Shown here piece after piece: positions 45,416-60,470 of a stretch of DNA of 64,000 nucleotides. The stretch comes from Apoda limacodes (taxonomy: Eukaryota > Arthropoda > Insecta > Lepidoptera > Limacodidae): positions 10,926,001 through 10,990,000 of the forward strand of contig OX291545.1 in assembly GCA_946406115.1 (NCBI GenBank), in the 5' to 3' direction. The translations under genes were made by a program, and so were the position numbers. The notes under the pieces were generated by a model. The model saw nothing but the letters and a program-made list of their open reading frames with translations, did no database searches and was not told the origin of the DNA. How positions within the stretch are numbered: position 1 is the stretch's first letter; every line of letters starts with the position of its first letter.

Positions 45416-48255
45416 ATGAATAATTTTTACATAATTTTATAATTTTTTTTTCAAAAATAAGAAAATCTTATTGGATGAATTATATAGAGTGTTATTGTTA
45501 GGATAACACAATTTTATGGATTTTTCTCAATAGAAAGGTTTAGCATTTTTCTTAGAAAAATGAAACAGTTCACATGATATAGTTTTGCCAGCCCTAACAA
45601 ATCCGGGAGAAAACGCATTTTATTGTGAATTTATGGTTTTTTGACATACACAACGATTAACCCACACATGTAAATATTTGGAACAAAAAAACGTGAAAAC
45701 CTTTATCTAGGGTTCGAGTGGAGATTCTAACAAAATAAACTTGGTATTATCCCACGATCACGAAATTCAGATGAAGAATTGGAAAGAACTTCGAGGCAGT
45801 TTTTCGTTATGTTTCGTCCGGGAACGACGGGTCGAATTAATAAATAAAAGACTTTAAGAATCAATTGTTAAAAATAAAGAGTGCGCTTTTTAAAATAAAA
45901 TAAGTTTAGTGTTTTAATAGTAACGTAGTGATTTATATATTTTTAACACAGCAATGTAAAAACTTTTTATTATATATATTTTTATTTATTTATTTAGATG
46001 CTGAACCAACGTAAAACAGAAGAGGATTTTTCTTCAACTTCCTGCATTTTCTCTGTATTTTCTCTTGTTCATTTCTCAACTGGTTTTATATATTAAGAGC
46101 TTAGGCCTGAAACGAATTCTAAAGTTTCAGGTAGGGTTTTCTTTCCCTTTAATACAGTTTGGAGAAGTGAATCTCTACATAATATAATCTATACATCTAA
46201 TAGAAACTCGACAGTGACAGCAAACAAGAGGTGGACATCGACAACGACTGCAATTTTTGATTTATCATTTAGTTGGAGTAGGGGCGAGCTTTTGAAATCG
46301 AATTTATTTACATAAGTGTTTTGTGATTGATTGAATGTATGTAAAATTGTTATGTTATTTTGTTCGATGTGTATTGTTTCAACCAAGTAATTACAAGTTA
46401 TATATATATATAATACTTAAACATTAAAATTGAAACTTCATTAAGTGATTTTCAAACGAAATGTTTGAAAAACTTAATACTATATGAAAATATTTAAAAA
46501 CTAAATTATCCAGCTAAGGAAATATACAACGACTAAATAAAAATGTGTTTATCAGTAAATACATTATCGTCGAGAAATCATAAAATCTATAGGTTTTTAT
46601 ATACCTAACTATTCTTCGAAGTTGTGACTTTTCAATTAAATCATGTCACTGAATTTCATCAAGTAACGGATAGAGATTAATCCGTATATAATACATAATT
46701 AACATCACCTTGGAAACACATCAAATTAAATAATTTTAACAATGAGTGAATACAATTTTCTTAAATATAAGTTTACTCTCATAAATAAATACTTCTAGAG
46801 TTGAGAAGTAATTTTAATACCTCAATTTAACTTTTTAAAAAATATTTTTTTTTGATACCACATACATTTAGGAACTCAAACTACCCCTAGTAATCTGCAA
46901 GCGTCCCAGGGAACTTGGTGGGTCGGGGTTGGAACTCCGCTGGAGCGTCCTACAGACTACTTTACAACACAGCTAAATCACCTGGCTATGTTCAACGTCA
47001 TTTTTTGAGTTTGTAACTTCGGGAAATGATATATGACGGCTCTGGGAAACTCGTGGAGGAAACCGTTGATCACGTGCGTCAGTGTGTAGGAATCCAGCTT
47101 TTGCTAGACCTCATATAATTGTTTCCTAGGTGGTTATAGAATTGGAAATGCTCGTCACGAACAGATGCTAGTCTAGGTAAATACAGACAATGTTTGAAAT
47201 TTGCTTTTCAACATTGATATTAAGATATTCTATGTCTTAGGAGTCTAGCATGACTTAGAAGTCTAGGATGTCTGCAGACTTTAGGAGAGAAGTATGATTG
47301 TGTAATAGGTGTTATTTTAGGAGGAGAATGAACAGCCTATGTCTGAGTCCCAGTGTGATACCTATGAAATGATCTGGAAATCTGTTTTGATGGTTTGAAA
47401 CTTATAGCTGAGAAACTAGGGGAAGTAGGTCGCTAGGATGGCTAAGCGTAGTTCTAGCTCAGGAGGTTCATGAGTACAAGGCGAGAAGGGAGCTCATGAC
47501 GTAGGGACTTCTTTAAAAAAATACCTTCAGGTAACAGTAAAAAAAAATACAAATCTGAAAGATTTCAGGAACATACTGAAGTTGTTAAGGTATTCTAAAT
47601 ATTCAGGAAGATGATTTTTGTTTTTTTCTTGTCGTGTATTTGTTTAAATTCCAAAATTAAATAAATATACTATATTTAATTTATTTTATATACATAACTA
47701 CACACACACACTTTTCACTACACAAGATTTTACGCGTCTACAAGAAAAGAAAAGTTAGGTCGTAAAGTGTAAAGTGTGCGTTAAAAGTGAAACGTTATCT
47801 AAATAAATCGTCAACGTTCAGGATTGCAATTTTACCATGAGTTTTGTTAAACTCCGGTATCCTCTGTGGGGACATAACTTCAAAAGCGAAATTAAAGCTT
47901 AGTACTTAGTGATAATTTCTTGATAAATTTACACAATTCAAAGTACAAATAAGAGCGGTTCATTTATACAGCCAATTAGGGAATTCCTTAAAAAACAAAA
48001 AAAAAGGAGTTCTTTATAGAGATGCGTATGTGTGCGAATGTATATAGTATCTAAACTTTTCTTATTTATAACAGCACCTTTACATTACCCTTTGATTTAT
48101 TGTTAACCTGTCAATCAAAGACTTTATCTTATTTAGAACATGTACCAGTCGTGTATATGCTTAATTGTATGAGAATCGTAACATGTGTATGTATGTGTGT
48201 GTCTGTACGTGTGAGGGTGTGTGCGTGTGTAGGTGGGTGTGTCTATGCGTTTTTC
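45416..48255. other. intergenic, nothing recognised
   Basis: No gene seen. A moderately GC-rich patch (46880-47500) lacks an ORF and does not match any family I know. A GT-rich simple-sequence tract lies at 48181-48242. Confidence 0.45.
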
Positions 48256-48657
48256 CAAGTTTATGGTGCACTTGTCGACAACACGAAACTTTGCTCATAT
48301 TATTGGAAGATGCGCCAGGAGTTTTTATCTGGGTCTTTGTTTCTTGATCAAAGTCTCATTCTTCACCGCAGATATTTGTACTGTCACACCAGCTTAAAAC
48401 CTTTACCTGCCACCATATCTATGGTTGAAATGCGTAAATACCTGGCTGGATATCACCATTTTTCGTCTTTAAAATGTTAAGGACTGACTAAATCTTTCAC
48501 TGCTCTGTCTACAATCAACTGAAAGTCTCTCTAAGATGTGGGAATAAAAACCGTGTCATCGGCATTGCGCAAGTTATTAATGACCTGTCCATCAACCTTC
48601 ACCCTTTAGAATATGTACACGGTAAAAAGCAAAGGAGACAAAATGCAGCCTTGGCTC
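48256..48657 (-). pseudogene. LINE reverse-transcriptase fragment
   Basis: On the minus strand the sequence reads QGCILSPLLFTVYI, then VKVDGQVINNLRNADDTVFIP (the catalytic ADD box), then RDFQLIVDRAVKDL, and degraded text to about 48300 with several stops. The ADDTV form and the preceding INN.R resemble RTE- or related-clade LINE RT. Only the palm-domain portion survives. Confidence 0.7.
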
Positions 48658-51264
48658 ATAATACCATTTCTTAAAAAACGAGTTGCACTCCGGGAGTGCC
48701 GGCAGAAGTGAAAACCTTTACACACGATTAGCGCTTAACACTCAAATATGTCACAAGACATGTCTTTGACATTGTCAAGAAATAATAATGTTTGTTTATT
48801 TACTTTTTTGACGTAGTATATTTGACATCGCAATCTGTCATAGAGTTAAAATTCCATATCCAACCTCCCTGTACTACTCATAATCGCGAATACTAAAAAT
48901 AAAAATTATAATAGGCGTGGCATTACGGTTTCCGTCTTACGAATTTCCACGATTAGGACACGTGACCTGACGCGAGTTTATCATTTTTTACCCATACCAA
49001 AAAAAGTGCACAACGCCGTTAAAGAAGTTTTCACTTCAAAAAAAAGTTTTGGTTGATTCTAGGTTACCTACATAAAACCGGGATACAACATACCCATATA
49101 CAGGCCTTGAACTGTGATGTAACAATATTGTATGTAGTTATCAGTAACGATAAAATACCCATTTGAGGGGTTCATTATTGTGTAAACTAACTAGGTATTG
49201 ATGGTTGATGAGCAAATTGCAGACGTTCTCGAACAATCCAATTTAGGTAGGTAGGTACTTAGGCGAGGAGCGCTCTAAGTAGGTACTTTAACAAAACTGT
49301 GTTTGATCATAACAAGCAAATAGGTACTTGTAAAAATAGGCATTAGAATATGTAGATAGAATACACGTTGATTTGGTTTAAGGACCTCAGATACGCTAGT
49401 TCTAGTTAAAGGTATTTAGTACCTTCAAAACGAAGTTCGAAACGAAAATATTTAATGTTGTTCGCTAAAACGCGTATTGCATACAAAACCTTGGTTCTGT
49501 TAAGGCATTGGATACTAGTAAGTGCCACAGAACATTATAAGTGGCTTCTCAGAACGTTTTGTATTCTGCTAACTTTTTTATTAACACTTATTTGTAATTC
49601 GTCTTGTAGTCAGTCTTGCAAATAAAAAAACGACTAATGCGTGTCGTATGTACTCATTAAAAGTTTGGGTTCTCTAAAATTAGAATTATAGAGGATATTT
49701 GAAAAACTTATAAACCGATTTTTTTCAAACGACCCGTACTGCCGCTATTTCACTGCGAAATGAAAATAATACATGGTTGGTTTGGTACAACCTTCATTAT
49801 GAAGTTTGCAAGGAGATCAATATACCTAGGCAAAAATTCTTGCGATCCCATGCTGCGGTTTTCAGATGATGGAATCTCTGCCGAAACCACTATTAATTGC
49901 CTACGTCATTGACGACTTGGGCATCTCTTTATTTGTCCTCTAAAATCAACCTCGGTTCCTAGCCGTGTAGATGTGTTATTTCAAATACTCAGATAAAGTT
50001 CTATAAACATTGCTTAATTTTATTATTTGTCCATTCTCTCACTGTCACCTTATCATATTGTTAGCTGTAGCCACACTCTAGTTTAATCGTTAAGCTATCA
50101 AATGATATACAATAAAGAAAAGGTAATCTGAATCGTCGAACGTGTACGATAACACATGTACTTATTAGTCAGGACTACTCAGGAGAAAGTGGTAAAACAA
50201 ATCCTGATTTTTTTTTATTGGATGGATGGACGTAAGATGGGGATGAATTTGAATCCACATTTCAGACGCGGCTTTTAATTGGCTCAGGAAAATGTAGCTA
50301 GTTGCGATTTTTTCCCTCCCCAGTGACAGCAGAGAGATCGCAGGGGCTACACGTATCATGACCTCACCGAAACTGTCATCATTATCGGAAGACAGAGGGC
50401 AGATCATCTGGTACAAATACTGCTTTTCGAAATTATGTGTCTTTGTATGTGATATATGGGCCTATTTCACATAGAAGTTCAGCAAATAAATCGATTGACA
50501 TTCAAAAATAATTAAAAAATATGTCCGGATGTTCTATAATATTACTGTAAAGTTTATAGAAGAAACTTTTTTTATATCGTTGGTCTGTAAGAGGATGCAC
50601 CCAGTATCGATTTGCGTGTTTTTCGCGGTGGCATTTTTTTTTGATTACATAGGATCAGTGCGACGGCGCAAGCTTTCTGTCGTAAATCCATGTCAAGATA
50701 TTTCCGCTTGTTAAAGTCAGCACTGCGAAAGTAAGCGCGAATGCTGAAATGCGGGTAAAAATTCAGCCCTCAAAAAACCACAGTGCGGAAGCACACGGGA
50801 CGCTTCCATAGTGTTTATGAACTGTGTCTGAAAAGTGGTGTATTTATGGAATAAAATGAAAGTGTTCGCATTGCGACCTTCCGCGCGCTGTGCTTTGTTG
50901 CCACCATATTTATTTTATGCTGATGTTATCTGGAAATTTCAGATATATGCCTCGAGTATAGTATCAAATAAAAGTGTTAATGGTTATTTTTAGCACACTT
51001 TATTAAATACTATATTCGATGATTTTTTTATTTTTTTTTAAATATTTTATCAAGCTAGTAACATTATATGGCAGTCACGTTTGTTTTATAGTTTTTTTTA
51101 TAGCCTATAGCACTTCCGGAGTCAAAACGAATATAACGACACCTCATTTAGTAAAAATCCATTAAGGCTACACGAAGCGCCAAAGACTTGGACATACTTA
51201 AATACACCCGAAGAACAGTAAACCCCCTTTTGGCAGTCGGGAAATAATTAAATAAAAAAAAAAA
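48658..51264. other. intergenic, repeats only
   Basis: A degraded copy of the 'cgagtcgg...gggttccgta' family appears near 49625-49680 (cgactaatgcgtgtcgtatg). No gene is recognised. Confidence 0.45.
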
Positions 51265-51440
51265 TCAACAGATCCTAAATAAATTTTCTGCAAGGACTAC
51301 AGTATGGAGTTCTTCAAGAAAGAAGTTATTAGATTTCTGAAGGGTCGGCAACGCGCAAGTGATACCCCTGGTGCTGCAAGCGTCCATAGGCTACGGTGAC
51401 CGCTTACCATCAGGCGGACCGTAAGCTTGTTTGCCACCTT
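51265..51440 (+). repeat. lepidopteran repeat tail ('ggtcggcaacgcgca...taccatcaggcgg')
   Basis: gggtcggcaacgcgcaagtg, tgatacccctggtgctgcaa, gtccataggctacggtgacc, gcttaccatcaggcggaccg. A second, more degraded copy is at 57150-57270. It is non-coding. Confidence 0.6.
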
Positions 51441-52737
51441 AGTGGTAAAAAATCTATTATTGAAACTAAGTATTGAGGAATGTTCTTGATGCTATAGATT
51501 TGTGTTATCTTATTGATCTCATTATAAAGATTGTAGATGGAGTCGATAAGGTTTAAAACATTGCTGACAATGCCTAGGTAGAAAGAAGGTCATTGCATAC
51601 TAATCGTAATTTCATTGGGTAAGGTGGGGCACAATATGACACGGGGTACAGTGTTACTACGCTAATATCGCAATACCTGTCTAATCTTTCAACATATAGT
51701 GTCTAGAAGGACATAGTTTTGCAAAAAGGTCGCAATTTTGTAATAATCGCCATTGGGAAACATTCAGGTAAACATCAAAAGTTTTGGAAAAAATAGTTAT
51801 TTCGACGCTTTAACGAAATAAAAATCACATAAGATTTTTCATTCTTTTTATTAGAAGTTGTCAGTTTAGGTGATCGATGCTTTTCTCTACCCTAACATGT
51901 TCTAACTGGGTGGAAAGTTATGAATATACCCTCGGCCGGATCTTTAAGATTTTTTAAATATAAGGTATTTATGAACTTAACCATAAAATTAAAAAAAACC
52001 GAATTAGGATAATTCGGAAATTTTTTTTTTGATAAAAGAAATGCAAGGAGAATTTTCTGTCAGCCGAATACATATTATTATGTAATTATAAATAAAATAT
52101 AAATGTATTTGTCGGCTGTTCCTTAAAATAAAAATAAATATTATATAAAATATTATTATAAAACAATAGTAAAAACTGGGTAAGTTAATAACATAAAATA
52201 ACGATTTTAATGAACATTAGTTTAGCAGTGTTTATTATCCATTTTTTTTAAATACTTTTTGTTTTGATACTAAGACTTGAAAAAAGACAAAGTGCCAACT
52301 CTCTTTTTGATTGAAAAATGCGTAAGGTAAAACGTCGAAAAACTAAAACTTTAGATCGCTAGGTTCTAGAATTGTAACATTGTGCCCCTAACACGGGGTA
52401 CTTTGTTTCAAACGTTATTTTTTGTTAAAAATAGATGTAGGTAGATGAGTAAAAAGGTAGTAGCTTATGTCATTAAAGTAGTGCAAAAAGCTACAACTAT
52501 ATTTCTTTAGACTCTGAATAACGAGAAAACTGAAAAATTACTTGATGAGGACCTACGTGAATAATAAACTTAATCTATAAATGTATAACACGAAAAACCC
52601 CTCAAAATTTTCTATAACTTTATATTTAATATTTATAAATATCCAACTATACCTACATATTCCAATACACACTTTTAATTGCTTAAAAAAAAACTGCTAT
52701 TAACCTTACACATACACACACCTCACACGCCCACACT

Positions 52738-52770
52738 CATATATATATATATATATAAATATATATACTC
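52738..52770. repeat. (TA)n microsatellite
   Basis: A run of ta dinucleotides broken once by aaa, preceded by a CA-rich tract. Confidence 0.85.
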
Positions 52771-55700
52771 GCAGGCATACATTCTGACACGTACATGTAT
52801 AGATAATTATTGTATATTATTATTGATTATTATCATTTTATCGATTCAACATTTCTTCGAGTTTTGTTATCTGTCCTATGGACCGCAATAGCCTCACAAA
52901 ATTTACGATCCTTGAAAAAGGGACAAAGTAAACCTGTGGTCTCTTTTTTCTTTTGTTTGTTTATGTTGACTAAAACAAGTTAGAAAGAGACAAGAGACCA
53001 CATGTCCGCCTTGTCTCTGCCACACTTTTGCGACCATTTTTATCACAGCTGACTAGGAAATACGATGTTCAGTCCTCTATGACTGTTCAACACGTGTAAT
53101 CATCTTATTTCTATTTTTTTACATAACTGGTTTAATATAATGATAGCTTATTTATTATGAATATGAAATATATCAATCAAAATATAATTATTGTAACTAA
53201 AACTTGTAATAGGAATAGCGAATCCTCAAACACAAGTTTACATACAATTTTGGTAAGTCGTTATGCACACGCCGGTGTAGGTTTCTGAGAAAGAAATAAG
53301 GGGCGAGTTCGAGTCAGACAGATTCAAGTGCGAGTCGGCCTCGCGCAATAAAGGTAAACCGATTGTAATGAAATTTTGGTAAAATGTTATGCACACGCCG
53401 GGGAAGGTTCTGAATTAGTACAACCCTTTCGCAATAGGTTGTTGCGGCAGTTGTTGTAAAGAAAGAAACAACGTACGCCCGATCAGCTAGTCATCCTATA
53501 AAATTCCTATTGCTTGAGATCTTACTATATCTATCATATCTTTAAACAACAAAAAATAACTTAATTCCTAAATTAATATCTCCTTATAATTATATGTGTT
53601 ACAATATTTTATTAACTATATATATTATCTATTACAACATACTTTAATACCTACCTTTATTATATTTATATATCATTATAATGCCTAACAAACCAGCCAG
53701 ATCCATGCTAAAGCACTGCATATTTTGTACCTACTTTTTCGTGTTCAGGCTTACATAAATAAGTGTAACACCTAAACTGGTTCCATTTGTGTATGATGCA
53801 ACTATGGCAAGTTATAGTCACATTTGACCTCGACCCTCGAGCACATAAATATTCATAACATAACCGAATATAATTGGCATTAACAAAATTAAAACGCAAT
53901 TGCTTCTCCTAACGTAACCTCTTCACGCCGCGCACAGCGCGCTATCACGCCCAAGTAACACAAACTCTGTATAATAGAGAAACCAGAAACGAGTATATCA
54001 CTCCAAGTCTAACAAAAGAAACATAACGGCTTCCGGAAAGGATATATTCTGTTTAAAAGAATTTAACAAACTTAATAATTCTTAAAGTTGTATAGTGCTC
54101 TAGATCAATGTATTGCTAAGCAATGAGTTGTAATAAAGAATTAATATATTCTCCCGTAAAACTTTTGTTGTAGCTTTAGTTCTGCAATACCTAAAGCTCG
54201 TATTAGTTACAGCAACAATCCTTTGAAAAGCTTTGCAAAATTATCTGATAATACTCTCCAATATATATATATAAAGTTAATGCACTTTTGATGCCAGCTG
54301 TACGTAAGCATTGATAAAATAATTAGTAAAGCCTTTCCTCCTTATCCTTCATAAAAGGTCCCTTAGTAAGGCCTTTAGCTATTTAGTAAAGTACAGAGAA
54401 GTATCTTAAAATGCCAATGGTTGTAATAAGACCTTATTTTTGGCTAAGAACTATATTACTTAATTAGCCCTACTATTTATTAGTTTCTTAAATTATTTTT
54501 GCGAACTGTGCGAATGTATCGTAAATCTTGGAGAAAACTTAAAAGAACTGGTGGTTTCAAACGGAAATTGAAAAAGAATTTAGAAATATTATCAGTAATG
54601 TAAATAGTCAAGTTTTACTAGCGAGACCCTAATAAGCTGTATAATAATAGCACGTGTTTTATCGCTCAGAATGCTTTTAGCATTACTACATACTCTCTTA
54701 ACGCTGCGATGCAGCCTATCCCCTTGAAAAAGTTATTAATACGGCAACAAACTACCCTTAAGCTGTTTTTCCAAATTTTATCAAACTGATAGCACTTCAA
54801 CGTATGTTTAAAATGCCTAAAGCTTGTGAGTAAACTGCCACCATTTGCTTTTATTTTCATAAAATTACGATTTAATTTTTATGTTTTCAGAATGCTTAAA
54901 AAAACACTTAGTCTATTTTACGTGATGCGCTCCTTCATTTTTACCGAATTTGTTTACTAAAAATAAGAATATCCTTGATAAAATACGGAAATATGTTTTG
55001 ATTTTATTGTATTTTAATATATTCATACATTAAATAGCTCTTAAATCGTGGGCGCGTGAAATATCAATAAAAAGTATGTATATACTTTCACAATAAACTG
55101 ATATCCGCAACCATATTTCACAATTATCTACTGAAAGAGAAGCAAAAATTTAATTCCCAATTATAATTTTTCCTGCACGTCGACAACCATTACATTAACT
55201 TTTAACTTAATACTGAATAACTTTAGTTGGTAATTAAAACAGCGTAAATAATACAAACAACATTTGCAGATGCCAATATTTTACTCTTATAAATAACTCA
55301 GACTGGGTAAGCGCTATATAAAAGACATATTTTAGGTCAAAACCAGATTTGTCAGCCTTTATCTAGACACTTACAATTCCGTTATACAACAGTTGTAATG
55401 CTACAAAACAGTCACTCTAAAACCAAAGTCTGTATAATTTGGGGCCCAAATTGCACTTATAAGAGCTGGCTAAGCGCTTATACAGACTTCTTACAGCCTT
55501 TTTATACAGGCTTGGGATGGAGCAAATTCTGTTGTACATCTATTTAACAGCTTCATTGTGTTACTTGCTCTACCAAACCACCAGAGTGTGAAAACTGTCG
55601 AACCGTTGTATTGGAAAGCACAAGGAAATAGGTCTGCCTAAACCAATCTGCCAAAAATTGCCTAAACCAATCGGATGTAAATTTTCAATTTTGTCGAAGG

Positions 55701-57149
55701 TCGGCTTTCTGATGGCAATTTTATACCGGAAATAAATCGAGTGGCGAGAGTAACCTAGCTGAAATAAAAATAGGTTGTGGCTGGGTGCGACAAGTTACTA
55801 CATGCAGTCCCGCAACAAGCATTAGGGAATAATGCGAAAGGCTTTACTTCGGTATTAATTTCTTCAAACATTAGTAAACACACGGCCGCGTGCTGTTTCT
55901 AGGTAAAGAATATTTAAAGGTATATATTTTTTCCAGTTAGAAACTGGTAATATGACAGTAGATGTGATTTTAATATGAGCAGCAGCCTTAAGACTGCGAT
56001 AGGCTAGACTGCGTAAATACGCCGTTTTTGTGCAAATGTTGTAGCTGAACTATAATAGCAACTAAAGGATTGAAAAAATATATGTTATAAAACTTGCTTT
56101 TGTCTAGTGCTCAATGAGTGATTTTCATTTTTTGTATTAAATGCAATAAAAAATCTGGAATTGACCATTGTTTTAACACTTGAGCAAATTTTTAAAGCGT
56201 GTATTGCATTTTATTGTGATGACAGTTGGTAATTAGAAAAGCTTGTTATCAAGTGTATTGACTCTAAATTGTAGCAACAACTAATAAAATGTGACTACGA
56301 AACGGTAAAAACGGTAAATCCCATTAAAAAAAAAATCAAGGCGTCATTAAGGAATAATTTACGAAGGAAGAATATAACAAATATATCTAATAGTAATGTA
56401 TATGACATTGTGTAATAATTTTAAGTACATTGACATACACAACGTTAGTATTACAGAAATTAGCTTTCTGGCCTATATCGCCCTCTTAAGAAGACTAGCC
56501 AAATCTAGAATCGAGAGTATAATATATATTATATTTAAAGAACAGCGTTTAGGTACTTACTTATGCAGTTATGATAGTAACTAATTGCAGTTACTACTTC
56601 TTAGGGCGTGGCAGTTTCAATATGACATAGCCATATAAAAAATGATAGTAGAACTAACTAACTTACCTACTCGTGGTAATCATAGGCACTGATTAATAGG
56701 TCAAAAGTTTAGTTTTTTTATTGTACAGTCATCTCAAGATGTCTGGTAACGTGAATGATAGATAAGTTTTTAAAGCATTGCTCATTTCTCTGTATTAAAA
56801 AAATACTCGAATGATTATGAATTATTTATATAATACTTACGTTCCCGAGGCTTTGCCAGAAAAAATTTTGATTACCGACGTGGAATTTCTTCAGAAACTC
56901 CTTTATTACCAGGGATAATATGAAAGTAAGATTGAGGTTGCATTGTGGAAATCCCATGTTCCTTGCAAGGTTTATTGTTTAAAAATTGCTTTTACTATAT
57001 AGCTAGTGAGATGGCGTACGCGTGTGATCGTGATATGTTATATATATATACGTGATATGTTATATATAATACGGTCCCTTAGTTTGTTGATGTTTGTCGT
57101 AACCGAAACAATGACTCATTATGATCGTTTGGTTTCAGAGGTGCTCTCT
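52771..57149. other. intergenic, nothing recognised
   Basis: AT-rich. At 53250-53420 a word (gttatgcacacgccgg) is repeated about 130 bp apart around a fragment of the gactcgcac-type repeat. No conserved coding exon is seen. Confidence 0.45.
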
Positions 57150-57270
57150 GTCGCAAATGCTTCGGTTTTCTTTCGGGACTACAGTGTGGGGTTCGTTATT
57201 GGATTTTTAAAGAGTCGGCAACGTGCTAGAGCTGCCTATGGTGTTACTAGCCGCCATAGGCGACGGTAAC
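57150..57270 (+). repeat. second copy of the 'gtcggcaacg...ccataggcgacgg' repeat tail
   Basis: It contains ggactacagtgtggggttcg, agagtcggcaacgtgctaga, gttactagccgccataggcg and acggtaac, parallel to 51290-51410. Confidence 0.55.
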
Positions 57271-60200
57271 ATTAAACGGGACATGAGAGTGGTGACAAAC
57301 AGTATAACAGACGTCAAATCTTTTGGACATCGTCATATATTTAACTGTAGTATTATTAGTTGTACTCAGGACTGGGCAAAAGACATACTGTGCTGTAATT
57401 GAAATACATACATGAACAAAATATTTACTAATAATTTTAGTCTTGTATTTTAAATACGAAATATATACAAAATACAGTTATTTACAATTACAAAATACAT
57501 ACATCAAGAGCCTTTGATCGCAAAAGATCTAAGTTATTACTTACCTTAATCTAAGTAAGTGTCATATTGCTTACGCTCTCACACGTAATATATCACAAGT
57601 CACAACCGTCTCATTTTGAACCGACTACAAAAACGAAGGTTCTATGTTCTACGAGTATTTTTTTTAATGTATGTTCACATATCTCCGATAATTGTGAGCC
57701 GATTTCAAAAATTCTTCCGTACCCAAAGGATAATTAGCGGAACCCTATTACTAAGACTTCACTGTCCGTCCGTCTGTCAACAGGCTCTATCTCATGAACA
57801 GTGATAGCTAGACAGTTAAAATTTTCACAGAAGATGTATTTCTGTTGCCGCTATAAAAGAAAAAAAAATTGCAGAAAAAAAAATTATGTTAATTTAGAAC
57901 TGTTGAAACACGCCTTTATGTTGATGATTGTATAAAATTTTGTTACAAGTATGGATGTTTTTAGTGTACGAGAAAGAAAAGCTATTCGTCACTCAAAAGT
58001 AAAAAATAAAAACTTTTTAACAAAAGCCGGTATGGCTTCAAAAATATGCACTATAAGGTGAGTTATAGACTGTTGGGTGCAAACACACTTCAAACTGAAA
58101 TTCAGATCAGATTTTTGGCAATAAGTAGTAATTTTTACTTTTTAGTGCATCTTTTTGAAGCCAGATGTTTTTTTTTGTTAAAAAGTTTTTCACTTCAGTT
58201 TTGAATAAACTTTGTAATGATTTTTTGTTTCTATTTCAGTATGCTAATTGCATTCACAGACTGATTTTGTTCTTAGGATGGAAACTGCTAGAAAAAGAAC
58301 GAGCAGATAAAAATGAATTAAAAAAAAATGCATGTTTTTAGAAAAAAAGAGAAAAATAAAGTACAAGTCAATTAATTACGATCGCTAAATGTATTTATAT
58401 TGTATTTCAAATACGTATTTCAATTACAAGTAATTCAAGAACTAATATATATAATTTAGCGATTCGGCAATGTACTCCGAATTGTTATAGTAATTTACAA
58501 TTGTCACGTTTATTAAACAGGCCCTTGGTTGTGCTTAAGGTACGGTGCCCTAAAAATAATAAACAGAGCAGTCTTCTAAACTAAGTATTTGCTTTGCAAC
58601 AATGTTTGTGCATTTACTAACTGATTATAACTTGTTTGCTTCAGAAGATGTTTCGACAGTATATCATAGTTTTGCATGTGTGTGTAAATATTACGTCACT
58701 GAAGATGATCGAACTGTCCCAAAACTAGTTTAGTGACCCAACGTTAATTGTTTACTTCAAAGATAAAGGAGTAGGCAAGAATACTGCGGCCTTAGCTAAT
58801 CGAATCGGACCTGATTGGACCTTACTTATTTTCATAATATATCGGGTCTCTACGTATGAATGACTGTTTTTGCGTTATTTTAGTTTAGATATAGGCAGTT
58901 TTTTGTTGCATCGGTTATTAAAATCAGGTCTTTGGGAACTGACGAAGGTAATTAAAAATACAAAATATCATACAAATTAAGATATATGATTCTAAATAGC
59001 TAACGTTTTTGCTGTTTTATAGTGAGTTAGTTTTTTGCTTTAATTTTTTGGTAATTTACTAAATAATATACTTAAATTCTAAAATTCTACTGACTTTCAT
59101 AACAAACAAAAGCAATATACGCTCTTAAAATTACACAAGTCTTCGAACATTTTGAGTTTTGAGAGAAAATTTAAAATAAAGCTAGCTAGGTAGCTACTTT
59201 TTACAAGCTTTTAAATGCGTTAAATTTGCACAAAAGCATCACATTTCTGGGTTCCTCTTAAAAATGTTTCTTTGCTGTCTCTTTTTCTTTGTTCTCTTCC
59301 ATGGAGAATAAATCCCCTTTTATTCTCCATGTTCCCTTCTCAATATTTTTATTTATTTGGCAAAAAGTTACCTATACACAACAGAATATTTAGTCAAGCT
59401 CTGAAGATTGTTTTTTAATGACATCTATGTAATACTTTGTGGCATGGGCATATTACCATTTAATATACGTGGGAACTCTTCATATTGTATATTTTTTTCG
59501 AGTTCATAATGATAATGTTGTTTTTGCCACGAAAGAGATCTTTTTTGTGGTTAATAGAATGTTCCATTTTACCAGTAATAAAAAAAAATCTTTCTGAAAA
59601 AAATTGTTTTATTGTTTTTGTTGCTTAAAGAGATCGATTGTAACATCACTCTACCATCAACGAACATCGCAAGTCTCTTGCCACCGTCTCTATATCATCA
59701 ATTTTGGAATGCATGTGTTTTTTTATTCTGAACTGACTATTTTGGGGCGAGACTCTGAAAGAGTGGTCTGAGTAAAGATGATAAAGAAGAAACCTGACGG
59801 TGCAACTTGGCTACCTTTGATACTTTAATATGGGATATAGGATGGACGCTAAGAAACTGATTTTTTAAAGACGAAAAAATATTCTCATGCGAACCGAATT
59901 TATTTTTTGTTTCATTATTTTACTTTGTTTTCGTTCTGTTCATGACTATACTTTAAAACTCTATCCTGTCAAATTGTCAAGGTATTTATGTGGAATTTAA
60001 AACTATACACTCAATTTATTTAAAAAAAAAGATTAAAATTGGAATTCAAAGTTAATCCAAAAATTAGATTTGTAATGCCTAAAGGCATCACGCCGTTAAA
60101 ACGACAATTCCATAGGTAAGGACCTGATTTTGTTGATGAATTGTAGATGTTATCAGATTCAGCCAGTTTAGTTCAGTTTGCGGCGGGTCTTACATGACTG

Positions 60201-60470
60201 GTGATGATAACTTAACAAGCTGATTATAAATCCATGTGCCACTAAATTATTGCTAGATAAAATGCGCTTCCATATGTTAACAAGTGTTACAGATTCTTAC
60301 ACTTGTTTGTATTAAATTTTGATAAAAATTTGAAATGACCTCAATAATTTTCTTTAAATAAAAAAGTTCCTATTAAAATGTTGCCATTAAAATTGAGATC
60401 CTAACACAAGCAAATATCAGGTTATTTTCTTTTCACAAGAAATAGTCTAAAATTACGAGAAAACTGGAAG
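57271..60470. other. intergenic, nothing recognised
   Basis: A fragment of the dispersed repeat (agcggaaccctattactaag ... tgtccgtccgtctgtcaaca) lies at 57715-57850. A 14-bp-arm hairpin (ccatggagaataaa / tttattctccatg) is at 59299-59331. No gene is seen. Confidence 0.45.

Noticed and set aside
48100..48480. 126-codon open frame on the plus strand
   Set aside because: Half of it is a GT-rich microsatellite and the rest is the antisense strand of the LINE reverse-transcriptase fragment.
57006..57269. 87-codon plus-strand ORF
   Set aside because: Its second half translates the dispersed repeat also present at 51265-51440.
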